Shown: positions 18,668-27,920 of the stretch, piece by piece | How the letters are laid out: every line of letters starts with the position of its first letter | Position numbering within the stretch: position 1 is the stretch's first letter | Source of the DNA: Enhydrobacter sp. | Lineage (GTDB): Bacteria > Pseudomonadota > Alphaproteobacteria > Reyranellales > Reyranellaceae | NCBI GenBank assembly: GCA_025808875.1 | Contig: CP075528.1 | Coordinates: 558,001-622,000 of the forward strand | DNA length: 64,000 bases | Reading direction: 5' to 3' | Notes under the pieces: generated by a model | What the model was told of the DNA's origin: nothing | The model's input: only the letters and a program-made list of their open reading frames with translations | Database searches by the model: none | Program-made: the position numbers and the translations under genes

Positions 18668-19465
18668 TCAGGCGGCAGTTTTGACCGTGGACGGGGCGTG
18701 TTGATCCTCAAAGTGGTTCGGGCTGACGTAGCCGAGTGCGGAGTGCAATCGTCGGGCGTTATAGACCTCCTCAATGAAACGCGGAACGTCGGTTGCGACG
18801 TCGTCGAAGGTCTCGTAGGCCATCAAGTAAACGGTCTCGACCTTCAACGTCTTCATGAAGCTTTCGGCTTTGGCATTGTCGTAGGGATTACCGCGGCGTC
18901 CCATCGAACCGATCAAGCCGTGGCGAGCCAGGATCTTCCGGTAGGCCTCGGCAGCGTATTGCGAGCCGCGATCGGAATGGTGAATGCATCCGCGCGGCGG
19001 TCGACGGCGAGCGATGGCGATCTTGAGGGCTGCGATCGCCAGCCTGGCGTCAATTGATCGGCTTATCGCATAGCCCACGACCTTGCGCGACCAAGCATCC
19101 AGGATGATCGCGACATAGACGAAGCCGACCTCTATCGCGACATACGTGATGTCTGCGACCCAGAGCTGGTTCGGGCCGTCCGGCACCAGCTTCCTGGCGC
19201 GGTTGGGAAAGATCGGATGGTCATGATCGCTGTCGGTCGTCGCCACGTATCGCCGCCGGTGCCGTGGATTCAGGTTGTTTTCGCGCATCAGGCGGCGGAC
19301 CTTCTTGGCATTCACTACCAATCCACGATGGCGCAGTTCCGCAGTCATCCGACGATAGCCGTAGGCCTCGAATTCGTCGGCGATTGCCTGCATCTCGCCA
19401 ACGATCTTCCCGTCGTCCGGCCTGTCGGCAGCCAGCGCATAGAAGCTGGAGCGTGAGATCCCCAT
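18668..19465 (-). CDS. IS3-family transposase OrfB (DDE integrase domain)
   Basis: A 265-residue rve/DDE catalytic subunit. The DDE residues are visible in [12 protein letters not shown] (first Asp), [12 protein letters not shown] (second Asp) and [12 protein letters not shown] (Glu). The active transposase is probably the OrfAB fusion: after a -1 slip on A-AAA-AAG near 19556-19561, the -1 frame reads [20 protein letters not shown] and runs into the OrfB start at MGISRSSFY. The ATG at 19465 overlaps the end of orfA. Confidence 0.92.
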   Translation of the reverse strand: MGISRSSFYALAADRPDDGKIVGEMQAIADEFEAYGYRRMTAELRHRGLVVNAKKVRRLMRENNLNPRHRRRYVATTDSDHDHPIFPNRARKLVPDGPNQLWVADITYVAIEVGFVYVAIILDAWSRKVVGYAISRSIDARLAIAALKIAIARRRPPRGCIHHSDRGSQYAAEAYRKILARHGLIGSMGRRGNPYDNAKAESFMKTLKVETVYLMAYETFDDVATDVPRFIEEVYNARRLHSALGYVSPNHFEDQHAPSTVKTAA

Positions 19466-19815
19466 CAGTCGGCATCCTTGCGCGACAGAGATGCCGGCGG
19501 GCCGGTGATCACGGATGTAGTCGCGCTTCTCGTCGAGCGAGCGGAGCGCATCTCCTTTTTTAGAAACTCGAGCTCGAGCGCCTGGCGACCGACCAGCCGT
19601 TCGAGGGCGGCGATCCGGGCCTCCTGTTCCTGAAGCAGCTCGGCGGCCTTGGCGTCGTCGTCAAAGGCGCCGGCCTCGTACTTGGTGACCCAGATCCGGA
19701 TCAGGTTCCGGGCGATGTCGTGGCGCTTGGCAAGTCCATGAAGGGTCTCGCCGCCGATGAATTCCTGCGCCACCTGGCGCTTGAACTCGATACTGTGGGA
19801 ACGGTGTCTGGGCAT
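19465..19815 (-). CDS. IS3-family transposase OrfA
   Basis: A 116-residue protein with a helix-turn-helix of the InsE/transposase_8 type ([20 protein letters not shown] and [15 protein letters not shown]), then a leucine-zipper-like helix ([19 protein letters not shown]). It recognises the IS ends and regulates transposition. ATG 19815 gives the usual start MPRHRSHS; an in-frame start at 19845 would add 10 residues. The codons CTA AAA AAG (LKK) at about 19563-19555 form the slippage heptamer; a -1 shift there joins it to OrfB. Confidence 0.9.
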   Translation of the reverse strand: MPRHRSHSIEFKRQVAQEFIGGETLHGLAKRHDIARNLIRIWVTKYEAGAFDDDAKAAELLQEQEARIAALERLVGRQALELEFLKKEMRSARSTRSATTSVITGPPASLSRKDAD

Positions 19816-19893
19816 TGGCTTCCATCCTTCGAAAGCCTCGCTCACGGGTCAATCCTGAGGCCCCGACCTGTCCAGCCTCAGGGGCGCACTCCA

Positions 19894-20239
19894 CGTGGCT
19901 GTTCACTTTTGGAGCCAGTTGATTGCACCTCCACTTGCCTTGCTCGGACGGCGAAGCCTTAATCGCGTCAGTCATCGGCGGGTCCGCAGGCTTCGGAACG
20001 CTATCGGGAGTGGTCCTGGCGGGACTCTACCCCGCACGACAGCGGCGCCGATGAGCGAAGGAGCCACACGGCATATCGCGACCGGTGAGGGCGCGAATCC
20101 CCTCGGGTGACGTTGGCTACACGGTATCGGCAATGGCGAATATGCGCCTGATTGGAGGTTCGATGCCCTAGAAACGACGGGTTGATCCTCTCGGAGATCT
20201 CCGCATGGAGGCGAGGTACACTTAGGTGCTCGACCAAAG
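19894..20239. other. Intergenic region right of the IS, possible gene remnant
   Basis: No gene is supported here. If the IS and one copy of its CGT target duplication are removed, a plus-strand frame from 18462 continues across the insertion site; it meets a TGA in the codons just after the junction and then stays open to a TGA at 20052-20054. Its final codons read SVIGGSAGFGTLSGVVLAGL, which resembles a membrane helix. This may be the remnant of a gene divergent from the LysR regulator. The evidence is weak. Confidence 0.25.
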
Positions 20240-21526
20240 TCAGGCCGTCGAATACCCGTCGGCTTGGGAAAGGAAGGCGATCCGCAATTTCTCGTGCCTG
20301 CCGTCGAGCGCCGCGTCTTTCCATCGCCAATCGATTCCATCCCGAAAACTCGGGGCCTCGATTAGCAAACGCTCTGAAACGACCAAAGATGCATCAAGAG
20401 AGCGGCAGAGGCGTTCGAGTCGCTCGGCCACATTGACGGCATCGCCAAACACGGTGAACTCCGCGTGAGTTCCGCTTTCGAGTACGCCGCCGATGACGGA
20501 CCCGACATGTAGCCCAATTCCTGCCTTGAGAGCGGCACTCCCTTTGCTTAGACGCGCCTTCCTCCACTGCTCAAGTGAGCTGCTCAAAGCCAAACCGCAC
20601 TTCACTGCTCTCGCTGAATCGTCCAGCGATGTTTTCGGATGACCAAACACCGCCATCACGCCGTCCCCGATAAATTTGTCAACGGTGCCGCCACACTCGA
20701 ACACGGCCTCCGTCACAACTTGCCGATACTCTGACAGAAGCGCGGCCATCGCTTCGGGCTCGGAGGCTTCAGTCAACCGAGTGAAAGAGCGGAGATCGAC
20801 AAACATTATGGCTGCCCTCCTGCGAGTAAGCGCAAGAGCGGCATCGTTGCTCTGCAACTCGGCGACAAGGCTTGGCGAAAAAAACCTGGCCAACATTCGG
20901 CGCCGGCCTTCGCTCCCTAACGCTTCGGCGAGCGCTACGTTGTGCTCCTTTGTCAGAAGGTAGCAGACGAAGCCCGCGAAAGTGAACGCAGCAGCGAGCG
21001 CCCCCTCGACGCCAAACGTCGACCACTCGCTGTGGGCCATCGGGTGCAATTTCGCATGAATGACAAGCGTGATCGCGAGCAGCAATAGCCAGCCTATGAG
21101 CACTACGGCAGAAAAGAGGACGACGAGACCAGGCTTCAGCCGCAATGCCGCGTGAGTCAGCAGCAAGAATCCGACTGCCAGAGTGGGCGCTGTCAGACTG
21201 TGGTCGAAGTCTTGGCCGGGAGCGAAAAGATGCTCGTGGAACAGGGCCACGACCAGCAGCGCATCTACAACAACGAATGCGGTCGTCGACCATGCTGGGC
21301 CGCGGCGTGTCAAAGCAAGTATGAGCGCGACAATTGTCGCCACACTGTAGCCTGCAATCACTTGACCATGGACGAGCACACTGTCGCCATGTCCGCTTGC
21401 CAAGAGATTGAGTACCAGGACACCAAGCACGAGTAGCCGCAACCAGGCGGAGCGCCTCTCGCGTCGCCACCGACGCTCCTTAAGGGAGAGGCCAATTTCG
21501 TTCCTGGCGGGGTTGGCCGCTACCAT
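20240..21526 (-). CDS. Class III adenylate/guanylate cyclase, membrane bound
   Basis: A 428-residue protein. The N-terminal half holds five or six hydrophobic helices (about residues 28-190). The cyclase domain (about 238-410) has the metal-binding Asp244 (MFVDLRSFT) and Asp288 (FIGDGVMAVFG), Lys284 for purine recognition, and the FGDAVNVAERLE segment carrying the transition-state Asn and Arg. All catalytic residues appear intact, so it should make cAMP or cGMP. Its ATG overlaps the copA stop by one base (TAATG), which implies copper-controlled co-expression. The membrane half matches no sensor I recognise. Confidence 0.88.
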   Translation of the reverse strand: MVAANPARNEIGLSLKERRWRRERRSAWLRLLVLGVLVLNLLASGHGDSVLVHGQVIAGYSVATIVALILALTRRGPAWSTTAFVVVDALLVVALFHEHLFAPGQDFDHSLTAPTLAVGFLLLTHAALRLKPGLVVLFSAVVLIGWLLLLAITLVIHAKLHPMAHSEWSTFGVEGALAAAFTFAGFVCYLLTKEHNVALAEALGSEGRRRMLARFFSPSLVAELQSNDAALALTRRRAAIMFVDLRSFTRLTEASEPEAMAALLSEYRQVVTEAVFECGGTVDKFIGDGVMAVFGHPKTSLDDSARAVKCGLALSSSLEQWRKARLSKGSAALKAGIGLHVGSVIGGVLESGTHAEFTVFGDAVNVAERLERLCRSLDASLVVSERLLIEAPSFRDGIDWRWKDAALDGRHEKLRIAFLSQADGYSTA

Positions 21527-23889
21527 TAGAATCGCAATGCTCTGAGCCTCAGCGCGTTGGCAATGACGCTGAACGAGGACAGTGCCATCGCCGCCGCTGC
21601 AATGATTGGCGAGAGAAGAATGCCGAATGCCGGGTAAAGCAGCCCTGCCGCGATCGGTACACCTGCCGCATTATAGATGAAGGCGAAGAACAGATTTTGG
21701 CGGATATTTCGCATCGTTGCTTCGGACAGTCGACGGGCACGCACGATGCCCATCAGATCGCCCTTGAGCAGGGTCACACCCGCACTCTCGATTGCCACGT
21801 CTGTGCCAGTGCCCATGGCGATACCTACGTCGGCCGCCACCAGTGCCGGCGCATCGTTCACTCCATCGCCCGCCATGGCAACGACGCGACCTTCGGCACG
21901 CAACCTCTCGACCACTGCGCTTTTCTGTTCAGGAAGTACGTCCGCTTCGACTTCGGTAATGCCGAGGCGGCGTGCCACGGCTTCTGCCGTCGTGCGGTTG
22001 TCTCCGGTCAGCATGACGATGCGGATCTTCTCGGCCGTTAGTGCTCGCACCGCCTCAAGCGTCGTTGGCTTCACGGGATCGGCAATGGCGAAGATAGCCG
22101 CGGCCTTGCCATCGACGGCGAGGAAGATTGCAGTTGCTCCCTCATGCCGAAGGCGTTCCGCTTCAGCCGCCAGGCTGGCGGTGTCGACACCCCCTTCTGC
22201 CAGGAATTTCGCATTTCCGAGGGCGATTTTGCGACCACTCACGGTGCCGGTCACGCCCTTGCCGGTGGGCGAGTCGAAGTCACTTACCTCGGACAACGCC
22301 AGCTTCCGGTCGGCGGCTTCATTGACAATGGCCAACGCGAGCGGATGCTCGCTGGCTTTCTCGACACTGGCGGCTAGCGCCAGCGCCGCGTTTTCGGTGA
22401 AATCTGCCGCCGGCACGATCGCCACAATCTTCGGCTTGCCCTCGGTCAGAGTGCCGGTCTTGTCGACGACCAAAGTGTCGATCCGCTCCATGCGTTCCAG
22501 CGCCTCGGCATTCTTGATCAATACGCCAGCCTGCGCGCCGCGTCCGACGCCAACCATGATCGACATGGGGGTGGCGAGGCCCAATGCGCACGGGCAGGCA
22601 ATGATGAGGACTGCAACGGCTGCAACCAGGCCGAAGGCGAACCGCGGTTCTGGCCCGAAGATGGACCATGCGACGAATGCGGCGACCGCGACGGCGATGA
22701 CAACGGGGACGAAGTAGCCGGAGACCTGATCAGCCAGCCTCTGGATCGGTGCGCGGCTACGCTGCGCATCTGCAACCATCTGGACGATGCGGGCCAGCAT
22801 GGTGTCCCGCCCGACCTTGTCGGCACGCATGACAAGACCACCGGTCGTGTTGAGTGTCCCGGCGATGAGCCGACCGCCTGTCTCCTTTGTAACGGGCATC
22901 GATTCACCGGTGACCATCGATTCATCGATCGCCGATCGGCCGCTTACGACTTCTCCGTCGACAGGAACCTTCTCGCCAGGCCTCACGCGCAAGCGGTCGC
23001 CAACGGCGATCAGGTCGAGCGATACGATCTCGTCCGTCCCATCGTCTTTCAGGCGCTGCGCCGTTTTCGGAGCGAGGTCGAGCAGGGCCTTGATCGCGCT
23101 CGAGGTTTGAGCGCGCGCCCGCAACTCGAGCACTTGGCCCAGCAAAACGAGAACTGTGATGACCGCTGCGGCCTCGAAGTAGACGGCAACCGAGCCGTCG
23201 GCGCCTCGGAAGGCGGCAGGGAACAGCCCAGGGGCGAGGACGGCGAAGACGCTGTAGCCCCATGCCACGCCAGTGCCCATGGCGATCAGCGTGAACATAT
23301 TGAGATTGCGGGTTACGAGCGACTGCCAGCCGCGCACGAAAAACGGCCAGCCGGCCCACAGCACAACCGGGCTGGCGAGCAGCAGTTGTATCCAGTTCGA
23401 CGTCTTCTGCCCGAGGAGCATATGCAGCGACGTGAGGTGTCCCCCCATTTCCAGCGCGACCACTGGCAGGCTCAGCGCGAGGCCAATCCACATACGCCGC
23501 GACATGTCGATCAGCTCGTGGTTCGGCCCGTCGTCGAGCGAGACCTCCGCAGGCTCCAGTGCCATGCCGCAGATCGGGCAGCTTCCCGGCCCGATCTGCT
23601 GGATTTCCGGATGCATGGGGCAGGTGAAGACGGTGCCGGGCGCGACAGGTGCTTGCGGTGCGGCTTTGTCCGGCTTCAAGTACCGGTCCGGTTCGGCCGT
23701 AAACTTCTGCAGGCACTTGGGACTGCAGAAGTAGTGCGTATGCCCCTCGTGCTCGGCGGTGTGTTTGGCCGTGGCGATCTTTACCTTCATGCCGCAGACG
23801 GGATCTATCGCCGTCTGTGGCTCGCCGGGCTGGTGAGAGGGATGATCGTGATGATGGGCGTGTCCGCCGCTGCAGCAATCGTGTTTCAT
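21526..23889 (-). CDS. copA: Cu+-exporting P1B-type ATPase CopA with YHS domain
   Basis: A 787-residue heavy-metal ATPase. The N terminus is Cys/His-rich ([16 protein letters not shown]), followed by a YHS-type domain ([10 protein letters not shown]...YFCSPKC) and a metal-binding segment ([10 protein letters not shown]...CPICGM) in place of HMA domains. The core has CPC (432-434), the phosphorylated Asp476 in [17 protein letters not shown] and GDGVNDAP; the last helix carries [14 protein letters not shown], the Cu+-specific PIB-1 pattern. It pumps Cu+ out of the cytoplasm. ATG 23889 is preferred because a promoter predicts transcription starting there; ATG 23901 would add four residues. A frame open further upstream is only csoR antisense. 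Confidence 0.92.
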   Translation of the reverse strand: MKHDCCSGGHAHHHDHPSHQPGEPQTAIDPVCGMKVKIATAKHTAEHEGHTHYFCSPKCLQKFTAEPDRYLKPDKAAPQAPVAPGTVFTCPMHPEIQQIGPGSCPICGMALEPAEVSLDDGPNHELIDMSRRMWIGLALSLPVVALEMGGHLTSLHMLLGQKTSNWIQLLLASPVVLWAGWPFFVRGWQSLVTRNLNMFTLIAMGTGVAWGYSVFAVLAPGLFPAAFRGADGSVAVYFEAAAVITVLVLLGQVLELRARAQTSSAIKALLDLAPKTAQRLKDDGTDEIVSLDLIAVGDRLRVRPGEKVPVDGEVVSGRSAIDESMVTGESMPVTKETGGRLIAGTLNTTGGLVMRADKVGRDTMLARIVQMVADAQRSRAPIQRLADQVSGYFVPVVIAVAVAAFVAWSIFGPEPRFAFGLVAAVAVLIIACPCALGLATPMSIMVGVGRGAQAGVLIKNAEALERMERIDTLVVDKTGTLTEGKPKIVAIVPAADFTENAALALAASVEKASEHPLALAIVNEAADRKLALSEVSDFDSPTGKGVTGTVSGRKIALGNAKFLAEGGVDTASLAAEAERLRHEGATAIFLAVDGKAAAIFAIADPVKPTTLEAVRALTAEKIRIVMLTGDNRTTAEAVARRLGITEVEADVLPEQKSAVVERLRAEGRVVAMAGDGVNDAPALVAADVGIAMGTGTDVAIESAGVTLLKGDLMGIVRARRLSEATMRNIRQNLFFAFIYNAAGVPIAAGLLYPAFGILLSPIIAAAAMALSSFSVIANALRLRALRF

Positions 23890-23891
23890 GC

Positions 23892-23925
23892 TTGCCAACA
23901 TATACCGTACGGGGGTATAGTGCAA
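23892..23925. promoter_or_regulatory. Divergent csoR/copA promoters with CsoR operator
   Basis: The palindrome TATACC-N7-GGTATA at 23901-23919 with a central G tract looks like a CsoR box. For copA (minus strand) TTGCAC (23925-23920), 17 bp and TATGTT (23902-23897) make a sigma70-like promoter. For csoR (plus strand) TTGCCA (23892-23897), 18 bp and TATAGT (23916-23921) make another. The operator fills both spacers. Each -10 box ends 7 bases before the ATG, so both mRNAs may be leaderless. Confidence 0.7.
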
Positions 23926-23928
23926 GGC

Positions 23929-24204
23929 ATGGACAGTAAAATCAAGAAGTCGCAACTCGCCCGCCTCGGCCGTATCGAAGGCCAGGTGCGCGGTATCGCC
24001 CGGATGATCGAGGAAGAGCGCTACTGTATCGACGTGCTGAACCAGCTTCGTGCGGTTCGTGCCGCTCTGAACAAGGTCGAGCAGGAGACGCTCGGTGACC
24101 ATCTTCAACATTGTGTCGCCCATGCGTTCCACGCCGGATCGGAGAAGGACCGTAAGGACAAGATCGAGGAGATCCTCGAAGTGCTCGACAGTCGTCGCCA
24201 CTGA
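23929..24204 (+). CDS. csoR: Copper-sensing repressor CsoR
   Basis: A 91-residue all-helical regulator of the CsoR/RcnR family. The Cu(I) ligands Cys33 (RYCIDVL), His58 and Cys62 (DHLQHC, the H-x3-C pair) match the Cys-His-Cys set of true copper sensors. Without copper it should bind the palindrome just upstream, silencing itself and copA; Cu+ binding releases DNA. The ATG at 23929 lies 7 bases after a TATAGT box and has no strong Shine-Dalgarno. Confidence 0.92.
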   Translation: MDSKIKKSQLARLGRIEGQVRGIARMIEEERYCIDVLNQLRAVRAALNKVEQETLGDHLQHCVAHAFHAGSEKDRKDKIEEILEVLDSRRH

Positions 24205-24260
24205 CGACCTCTCGATTCCGTAGATTGACAACTCGTCCAACGCTGATCATCTATATCGTC

Positions 24261-24683
24261 ATGACCGCCGCCCTTTCCTTTCGGAAACTCGCACAAGCAG
24301 TTCTGCTTGCGCTTGTGGCGTGGGTGGTCACCGCTGGCGTCGCGTCGGCCCACGGTGGTCATGTCGGCGCAGAATTGCGTCCGCCAGTCGAAGCCGAAGC
24401 ATCCCTGCCGAAATCTCAGAACGAAGACCCCGCGGTATCCGCGACTAGTCTCCCGGAAACACCTGAGGCGCTCGGCGATCACGGCGGAAGCTCCTGCCCG
24501 AGCGGAGCTCCGACGAAGCACGCTGGAAACTGCTGCACGGTCGCCTGCCATGCGGCCATGGCCACGCCTGTCATTGGCGTTTTGCCTGGCCCCATTACCG
24601 CGTCGCTTCTTCTGTTTCCGCTGAGCGACTTGCTCGAGGGCTGCTGCGGCGACCGTTCCGAGCGTCCTCCCAGACTCGTCTGA
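24261..24683 (+). CDS. Secreted Cys/His-containing protein of copper cluster
   Basis: A 140-residue protein I do not recognise. It starts with a clear signal peptide ending at ASAHGGH (about residue 31), then a polar linker, then a cysteine-bearing stretch (CPSGAP, GNCCTVACHAAM) and a C-terminal hydrophobic segment ending in LLEGCCGDRSE. The Cys, His and Met content and the position after csoR suggest periplasmic copper handling; this is inference. ATG 24261 begins the signal peptide; an in-frame start at 24225 is possible. A gap of 153 bases precedes the next gene. Confidence 0.6.
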   Translation: MTAALSFRKLAQAVLLALVAWVVTAGVASAHGGHVGAELRPPVEAEASLPKSQNEDPAVSATSLPETPEALGDHGGSSCPSGAPTKHAGNCCTVACHAAMATPVIGVLPGPITASLLLFPLSDLLEGCCGDRSERPPRLV

Positions 24684-24836
24684 CCGCGTTCGCGCCTTCG
24701 GCGCGTGTCCGGTCTTGAGTCTATCGCCGGCTCAATAGTTCCAGACACCTGACCTGCGCGAACGCCAGAAGCTCGCCGCCGCTCGGCGCGATGCTTGTTT
24801 CTTCGCGTTCACGTCAATTTCGTTTGGGTAGTTGCC

Positions 24837-25061
24837 ATGAAACTCCTGGTTCCATCCATGCTCGCGCTTGGAGTGGCTGCTTGTTCCGCTTCGCCTTTGC
24901 CCGAGTTGTCTCCTGCCGACGCATCCAGCCCCGATGCTCCCACTGTGGTCGCGCCGTACCAGCCGGTAATGTCCGGCACTGCTCCGTATGCCCCCGTCGG
25001 GCTGAAGCCCTGGCGGGAACTCAATGACCGCGTCGCCCCCGGCGCCGCCCGGTCCCAATGA
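24837..25061 (+). CDS. Small lipoprotein of copper cluster
   Basis: A 74-residue protein with a lipoprotein signal (MKLLVPSMLALGVAAC, lipid-modified Cys at about 16) and a short mature part rich in Pro, Ser and Ala with no recognised domain. Its stop overlaps the tolC start by 4 bases (ATGA), so it belongs to the copper export operon. A small membrane-anchored partner of the efflux or oxidase proteins is plausible but not shown. Confidence 0.6.
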   Translation: MKLLVPSMLALGVAACSASPLPELSPADASSPDAPTVVAPYQPVMSGTAPYAPVGLKPWRELNDRVAPGAARSQ

Positions 25062-26497
25062 ACCTCGTCCCGAGATCAATAGCCGTGGTCCTCGTCGGCC
25101 TCCTGGCCGCGGGCTGCGCAAAGTTCACGGAGGATGGTGGCATGGCGCCGGTCACGGACAGCGTCCGCAAGGAAACCGGTCGCGACGCCGTCAAGCTGTC
25201 CTCGCCGGAGGACTTGCGCCGCGCCCGCGAGCGCGTCCAGGCTCTCCTGGCAGAGCCCCTAACCGAGGATACCGCCGTCCAGGTCGCGTTGCTCAATAAT
25301 CGCGGGCTACAGGCGGCGTACAACGATCTCGGAATCTCCGAAGCGGAGTATGTCCAGACGAGCTTGCCGCCCAATCCTGCACTCACCTTGGGTTCCACGT
25401 TCGGAAGCCCAGGAAACTTTGCCGAGATCGGCTTCCAGCTTGTCGGCAACCTGCTCGCCATTGCGACGTTGCCGCGGCGCACGGAGATCGCCAAGCGCGA
25501 GTTCGAGGAAGCGCGCTATCGCGCGGTCGCGACGACGCTCAGCCTGACCGTAGACGTCCGCCGGGCCTATGTCCGCGCCATAGCCGCGCAACAGAGACTG
25601 GCGTTGCTCGAACAGGCCCGTCAAACCGCCGACGCATCCGCACAAATGATGAGACAGCTCGGTGAGACCGGCGCCGCCAACAAGCTCGATCAGGCGCGGG
25701 TCTCGGCCTTCTACGCCGACCTCAGCGCCCAGGTAGCGCAGGCTCGACTGCACGTTGCCGGAACGCGCGAGGCCCTGAACCGCATGCTTGGTCTTTGGGG
25801 CTCCGATCTTGCCTACAAGCTTCCGCCACGACTGCCCGCATTGCCTGCCGCGGCGGACATGCTCGCAGATGTCGAGGTCGAAGCCATGCGGCGGCGGGTC
25901 GATCTCATCATCCTGCGCTATGAGATCGTGACTCTGGCAAAGTCGGTCGGTTTCGTGGATGCGACGCGCTACATGTCGTTCCTCGAGCTCGGCCTCGGCT
26001 ATCGGAACGAGGCCGAGAGCAACGAAGCGGGCGAACGATCCACCAAGAATCGCTACGGCCTCGACCTCGGCATCGTCATCCCCATCTTCGACAGGGGCGA
26101 AGCGCGGGTTACTGCGGCTCGGGAGACCTACATGCGGGCGATCAATCGTCTGATCGAGCGCTCCGTCAACGCACGCTCAGAAGCGCGTGTGGCTTACACA
26201 ACCTACCGGGCGACGCACGAGATTGCCCGCTACTACCAGACCCGCATCCTGCCACTGCGTCGGCAGATCTCGGCGGAGGTGTTGCTCCGCTACAACGGCA
26301 TGCTGGTCGACGTATTCGAGCTCCTCATCGAGGAGCGGGAACGCATCACCGCCAACGTGGCATCGCTCGATGCGCTGCGTGACTACCATCTCGCAGTCGC
26401 CGACCTGCAGGCAGCTCTCATCGTCGGCGGCCTCGTGCCACCGTCCGGCGTGATCAACACGACGCCTCCACCCGAAACCATTCCTCTTGGACTCTAG
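25058..26497 (+). CDS. TolC family outer membrane efflux protein
   Basis: A 479-residue outer-membrane factor and lipoprotein (lipobox LLAAGC, Cys about 20). It contains the two long repeated helical segments of TolC/CusC proteins, for example VALLNNRGLQAAYNDLGIS and its counterpart near VARVAYTTYRATHEIARYY. It is clearly paralogous to the minus-strand TolC at 30316-31749 (shared VALLNNR and SLPPNPAL segments). It would give the copper cluster an outer-membrane exit duct. It overlaps the preceding lipoprotein gene, and the oxidase gene follows after 13 bases. Confidence 0.88.
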   Translation: MNLVPRSIAVVLVGLLAAGCAKFTEDGGMAPVTDSVRKETGRDAVKLSSPEDLRRARERVQALLAEPLTEDTAVQVALLNNRGLQAAYNDLGISEAEYVQTSLPPNPALTLGSTFGSPGNFAEIGFQLVGNLLAIATLPRRTEIAKREFEEARYRAVATTLSLTVDVRRAYVRAIAAQQRLALLEQARQTADASAQMMRQLGETGAANKLDQARVSAFYADLSAQVAQARLHVAGTREALNRMLGLWGSDLAYKLPPRLPALPAAADMLADVEVEAMRRRVDLIILRYEIVTLAKSVGFVDATRYMSFLELGLGYRNEAESNEAGERSTKNRYGLDLGIVIPIFDRGEARVTAARETYMRAINRLIERSVNARSEARVAYTTYRATHEIARYYQTRILPLRRQISAEVLLRYNGMLVDVFELLIEERERITANVASLDALRDYHLAVADLQAALIVGGLVPPSGVINTTPPPETIPLGL

Positions 26498-26510
26498 AAA
26501 GGAGAAAGAC

Positions 26511-27899
26511 ATGAGCCTCTCCAGACGCGATCTCGTCGGGGCCTCGGGCCTCGCCCTGATTGGCGCTGCCGCCGTCAGCGGCCGCGTCCAGGCGCAATCG
26601 ATCCCGGAAGCGCCGACGACCACAACCAACACCATGCAGCCGCCCCTTCATCCCACGAGCGGACCTGACTACCAGCCTGTCGTGACCCTGAATGGCTGGA
26701 CCCTGCCATGGCGGCAAAACGGGGACTGGAAGGAGTTCCATCTCGTCGCCGAACCGGTCGAGCGCGAAATGGCACCGGGCATGATCGCCCGGTTGTGGGG
26801 CTATAACGGCCAGAGTCCAGGTCCGACCATCGAGGCGGTCGAAGGCGACAAGGTCCGCATCTTCGTAACCAACAAGTTGCCCGAGCACACGACCATTCAC
26901 TGGCATGGCCAGCTCCTGCCCTGCGGCATGGACGGTGTCGGTGGGCTCAACCAGCCGCACATCAAGCCCGGACAGACCTTCGTCTACGAGTATCAGCTCA
27001 TGAAGAGCGGTACCTTCATGTACCACCCTCACGCCGACGAGATGGTGCAAATGGCGATGGGCATGATGGGCTTCTTCGTTGTCCATCCCCGCGATCCCAA
27101 GCTGCACCGGGTCGACCGCGACTTCGTGTTTCTGCTGAATGCCTACGACATCGATCCGGGCAATTACGTACCAAAGGTCGCGGAGATGACCGCGTTCAAT
27201 ATGTGGTCGTGGAACAGCCGCGTCTTCCCCGGCATCGATCCGTTGGTGATCGCCAAGGGCGACCGCGTGCGGGTGCGCGTCGGCAACCTCACCATGACCA
27301 ACCATCCGATCCACATGCATGGCTACGATTTCGAGGTGACATGTACCGATGGGGGCTGGGTGCGACCGGAGGCACGCTGGCCCGAAGTCACGATCGACAT
27401 TCCCGTGGGCGGAATGCGGGCCTACGAGTTCGACGCAATCTATCCCGGCGATTGGGCCATTCACTGCCACAAATCGCACCACACCATGAACGCGATGGGC
27501 CACGACATCCGCACCTTCATCGGCGTCGACAAGAAGCAGTTCTCGAAACAGATGCGACGCATGGTGCCGGAGTACATGGCCATGGGGTCGGCCGGCATGG
27601 CGGACATGGGCGAGATGGAGATGCCGCTGCCCGACAATACGCTGCCCATGATGACCGGTTTCGCGCAGTTCGGCGCCGTCGAGATGGGCGGCATGTTCTC
27701 GGTGGTCAAAGTGCGCGAGGGACTGGCCTCCGGCGACTACAAGGATCCCGGCTGGTACCAGAATCCACCCGGGACCGTTGCGTATGAATGGAAGGGGCCT
27801 GCACCCGCCACGACGCGTGCGGCGAAGCCAGTCCCTCCTGCCAAGCCTGGCGCCACGCTTCAGGTCGTCAAGCCGACCTCACACGGCTCTCACAAGTAG
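26511..27899 (+). CDS. Multicopper oxidase (copper resistance)
   Basis: A 462-residue secreted oxidase. A Tat-type signal (SRRDLVGASG) ends near QAQS. The copper ligands are visible as HWH (130-132), HPH (172-174), HPIHMH (265-270) and HCHKSHHTM (318-326), so the T1 and T2/T3 sites are complete. A Met-rich stretch (about 355-400, with MAMGSAGMADMGEMEM) may bind Cu+. The short length suggests a compact laccase-like form. It probably oxidises Cu+ to the less toxic Cu2+ in the periplasm. AAAGGAGA lies just before the ATG at 26511. Confidence 0.9.
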   Translation: MSLSRRDLVGASGLALIGAAAVSGRVQAQSIPEAPTTTTNTMQPPLHPTSGPDYQPVVTLNGWTLPWRQNGDWKEFHLVAEPVEREMAPGMIARLWGYNGQSPGPTIEAVEGDKVRIFVTNKLPEHTTIHWHGQLLPCGMDGVGGLNQPHIKPGQTFVYEYQLMKSGTFMYHPHADEMVQMAMGMMGFFVVHPRDPKLHRVDRDFVFLLNAYDIDPGNYVPKVAEMTAFNMWSWNSRVFPGIDPLVIAKGDRVRVRVGNLTMTNHPIHMHGYDFEVTCTDGGWVRPEARWPEVTIDIPVGGMRAYEFDAIYPGDWAIHCHKSHHTMNAMGHDIRTFIGVDKKQFSKQMRRMVPEYMAMGSAGMADMGEMEMPLPDNTLPMMTGFAQFGAVEMGGMFSVVKVREGLASGDYKDPGWYQNPPGTVAYEWKGPAPATTRAAKPVPPAKPGATLQVVKPTSHGSHK

Positions 27900-27920
27900 G
27901 CTCAACTGAAGGAGGTATCG

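Larger units (their letters stand above)
18640..19893 (-). mobile_element. IS3-family insertion sequence with intact ends
   Basis: A complete 1254-bp IS. The terminal inverted repeats are 24 bp at 18640-18663 and 19870-19893 with three mismatches; both begin TGGAGTGCGCCC and end GCTGGAC when read inwards. The triplet CGT flanks both ends (18637-18639 and 19894-19896), a 3-bp target duplication as expected for the IS3 family. It encodes OrfA and OrfB on the minus strand with an A-AAA-AAG slippage site. Nothing in it appears broken, so it may be active. It separates the ICE core regulator from the copper cargo. Confidence 0.93.

Noticed and set aside
23890..24240. CopA with a 112-residue N-terminal extension
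   Set aside because: Those codons are antisense to csoR and cross the promoter; the Cys/His-rich CopA start lies at 23889.
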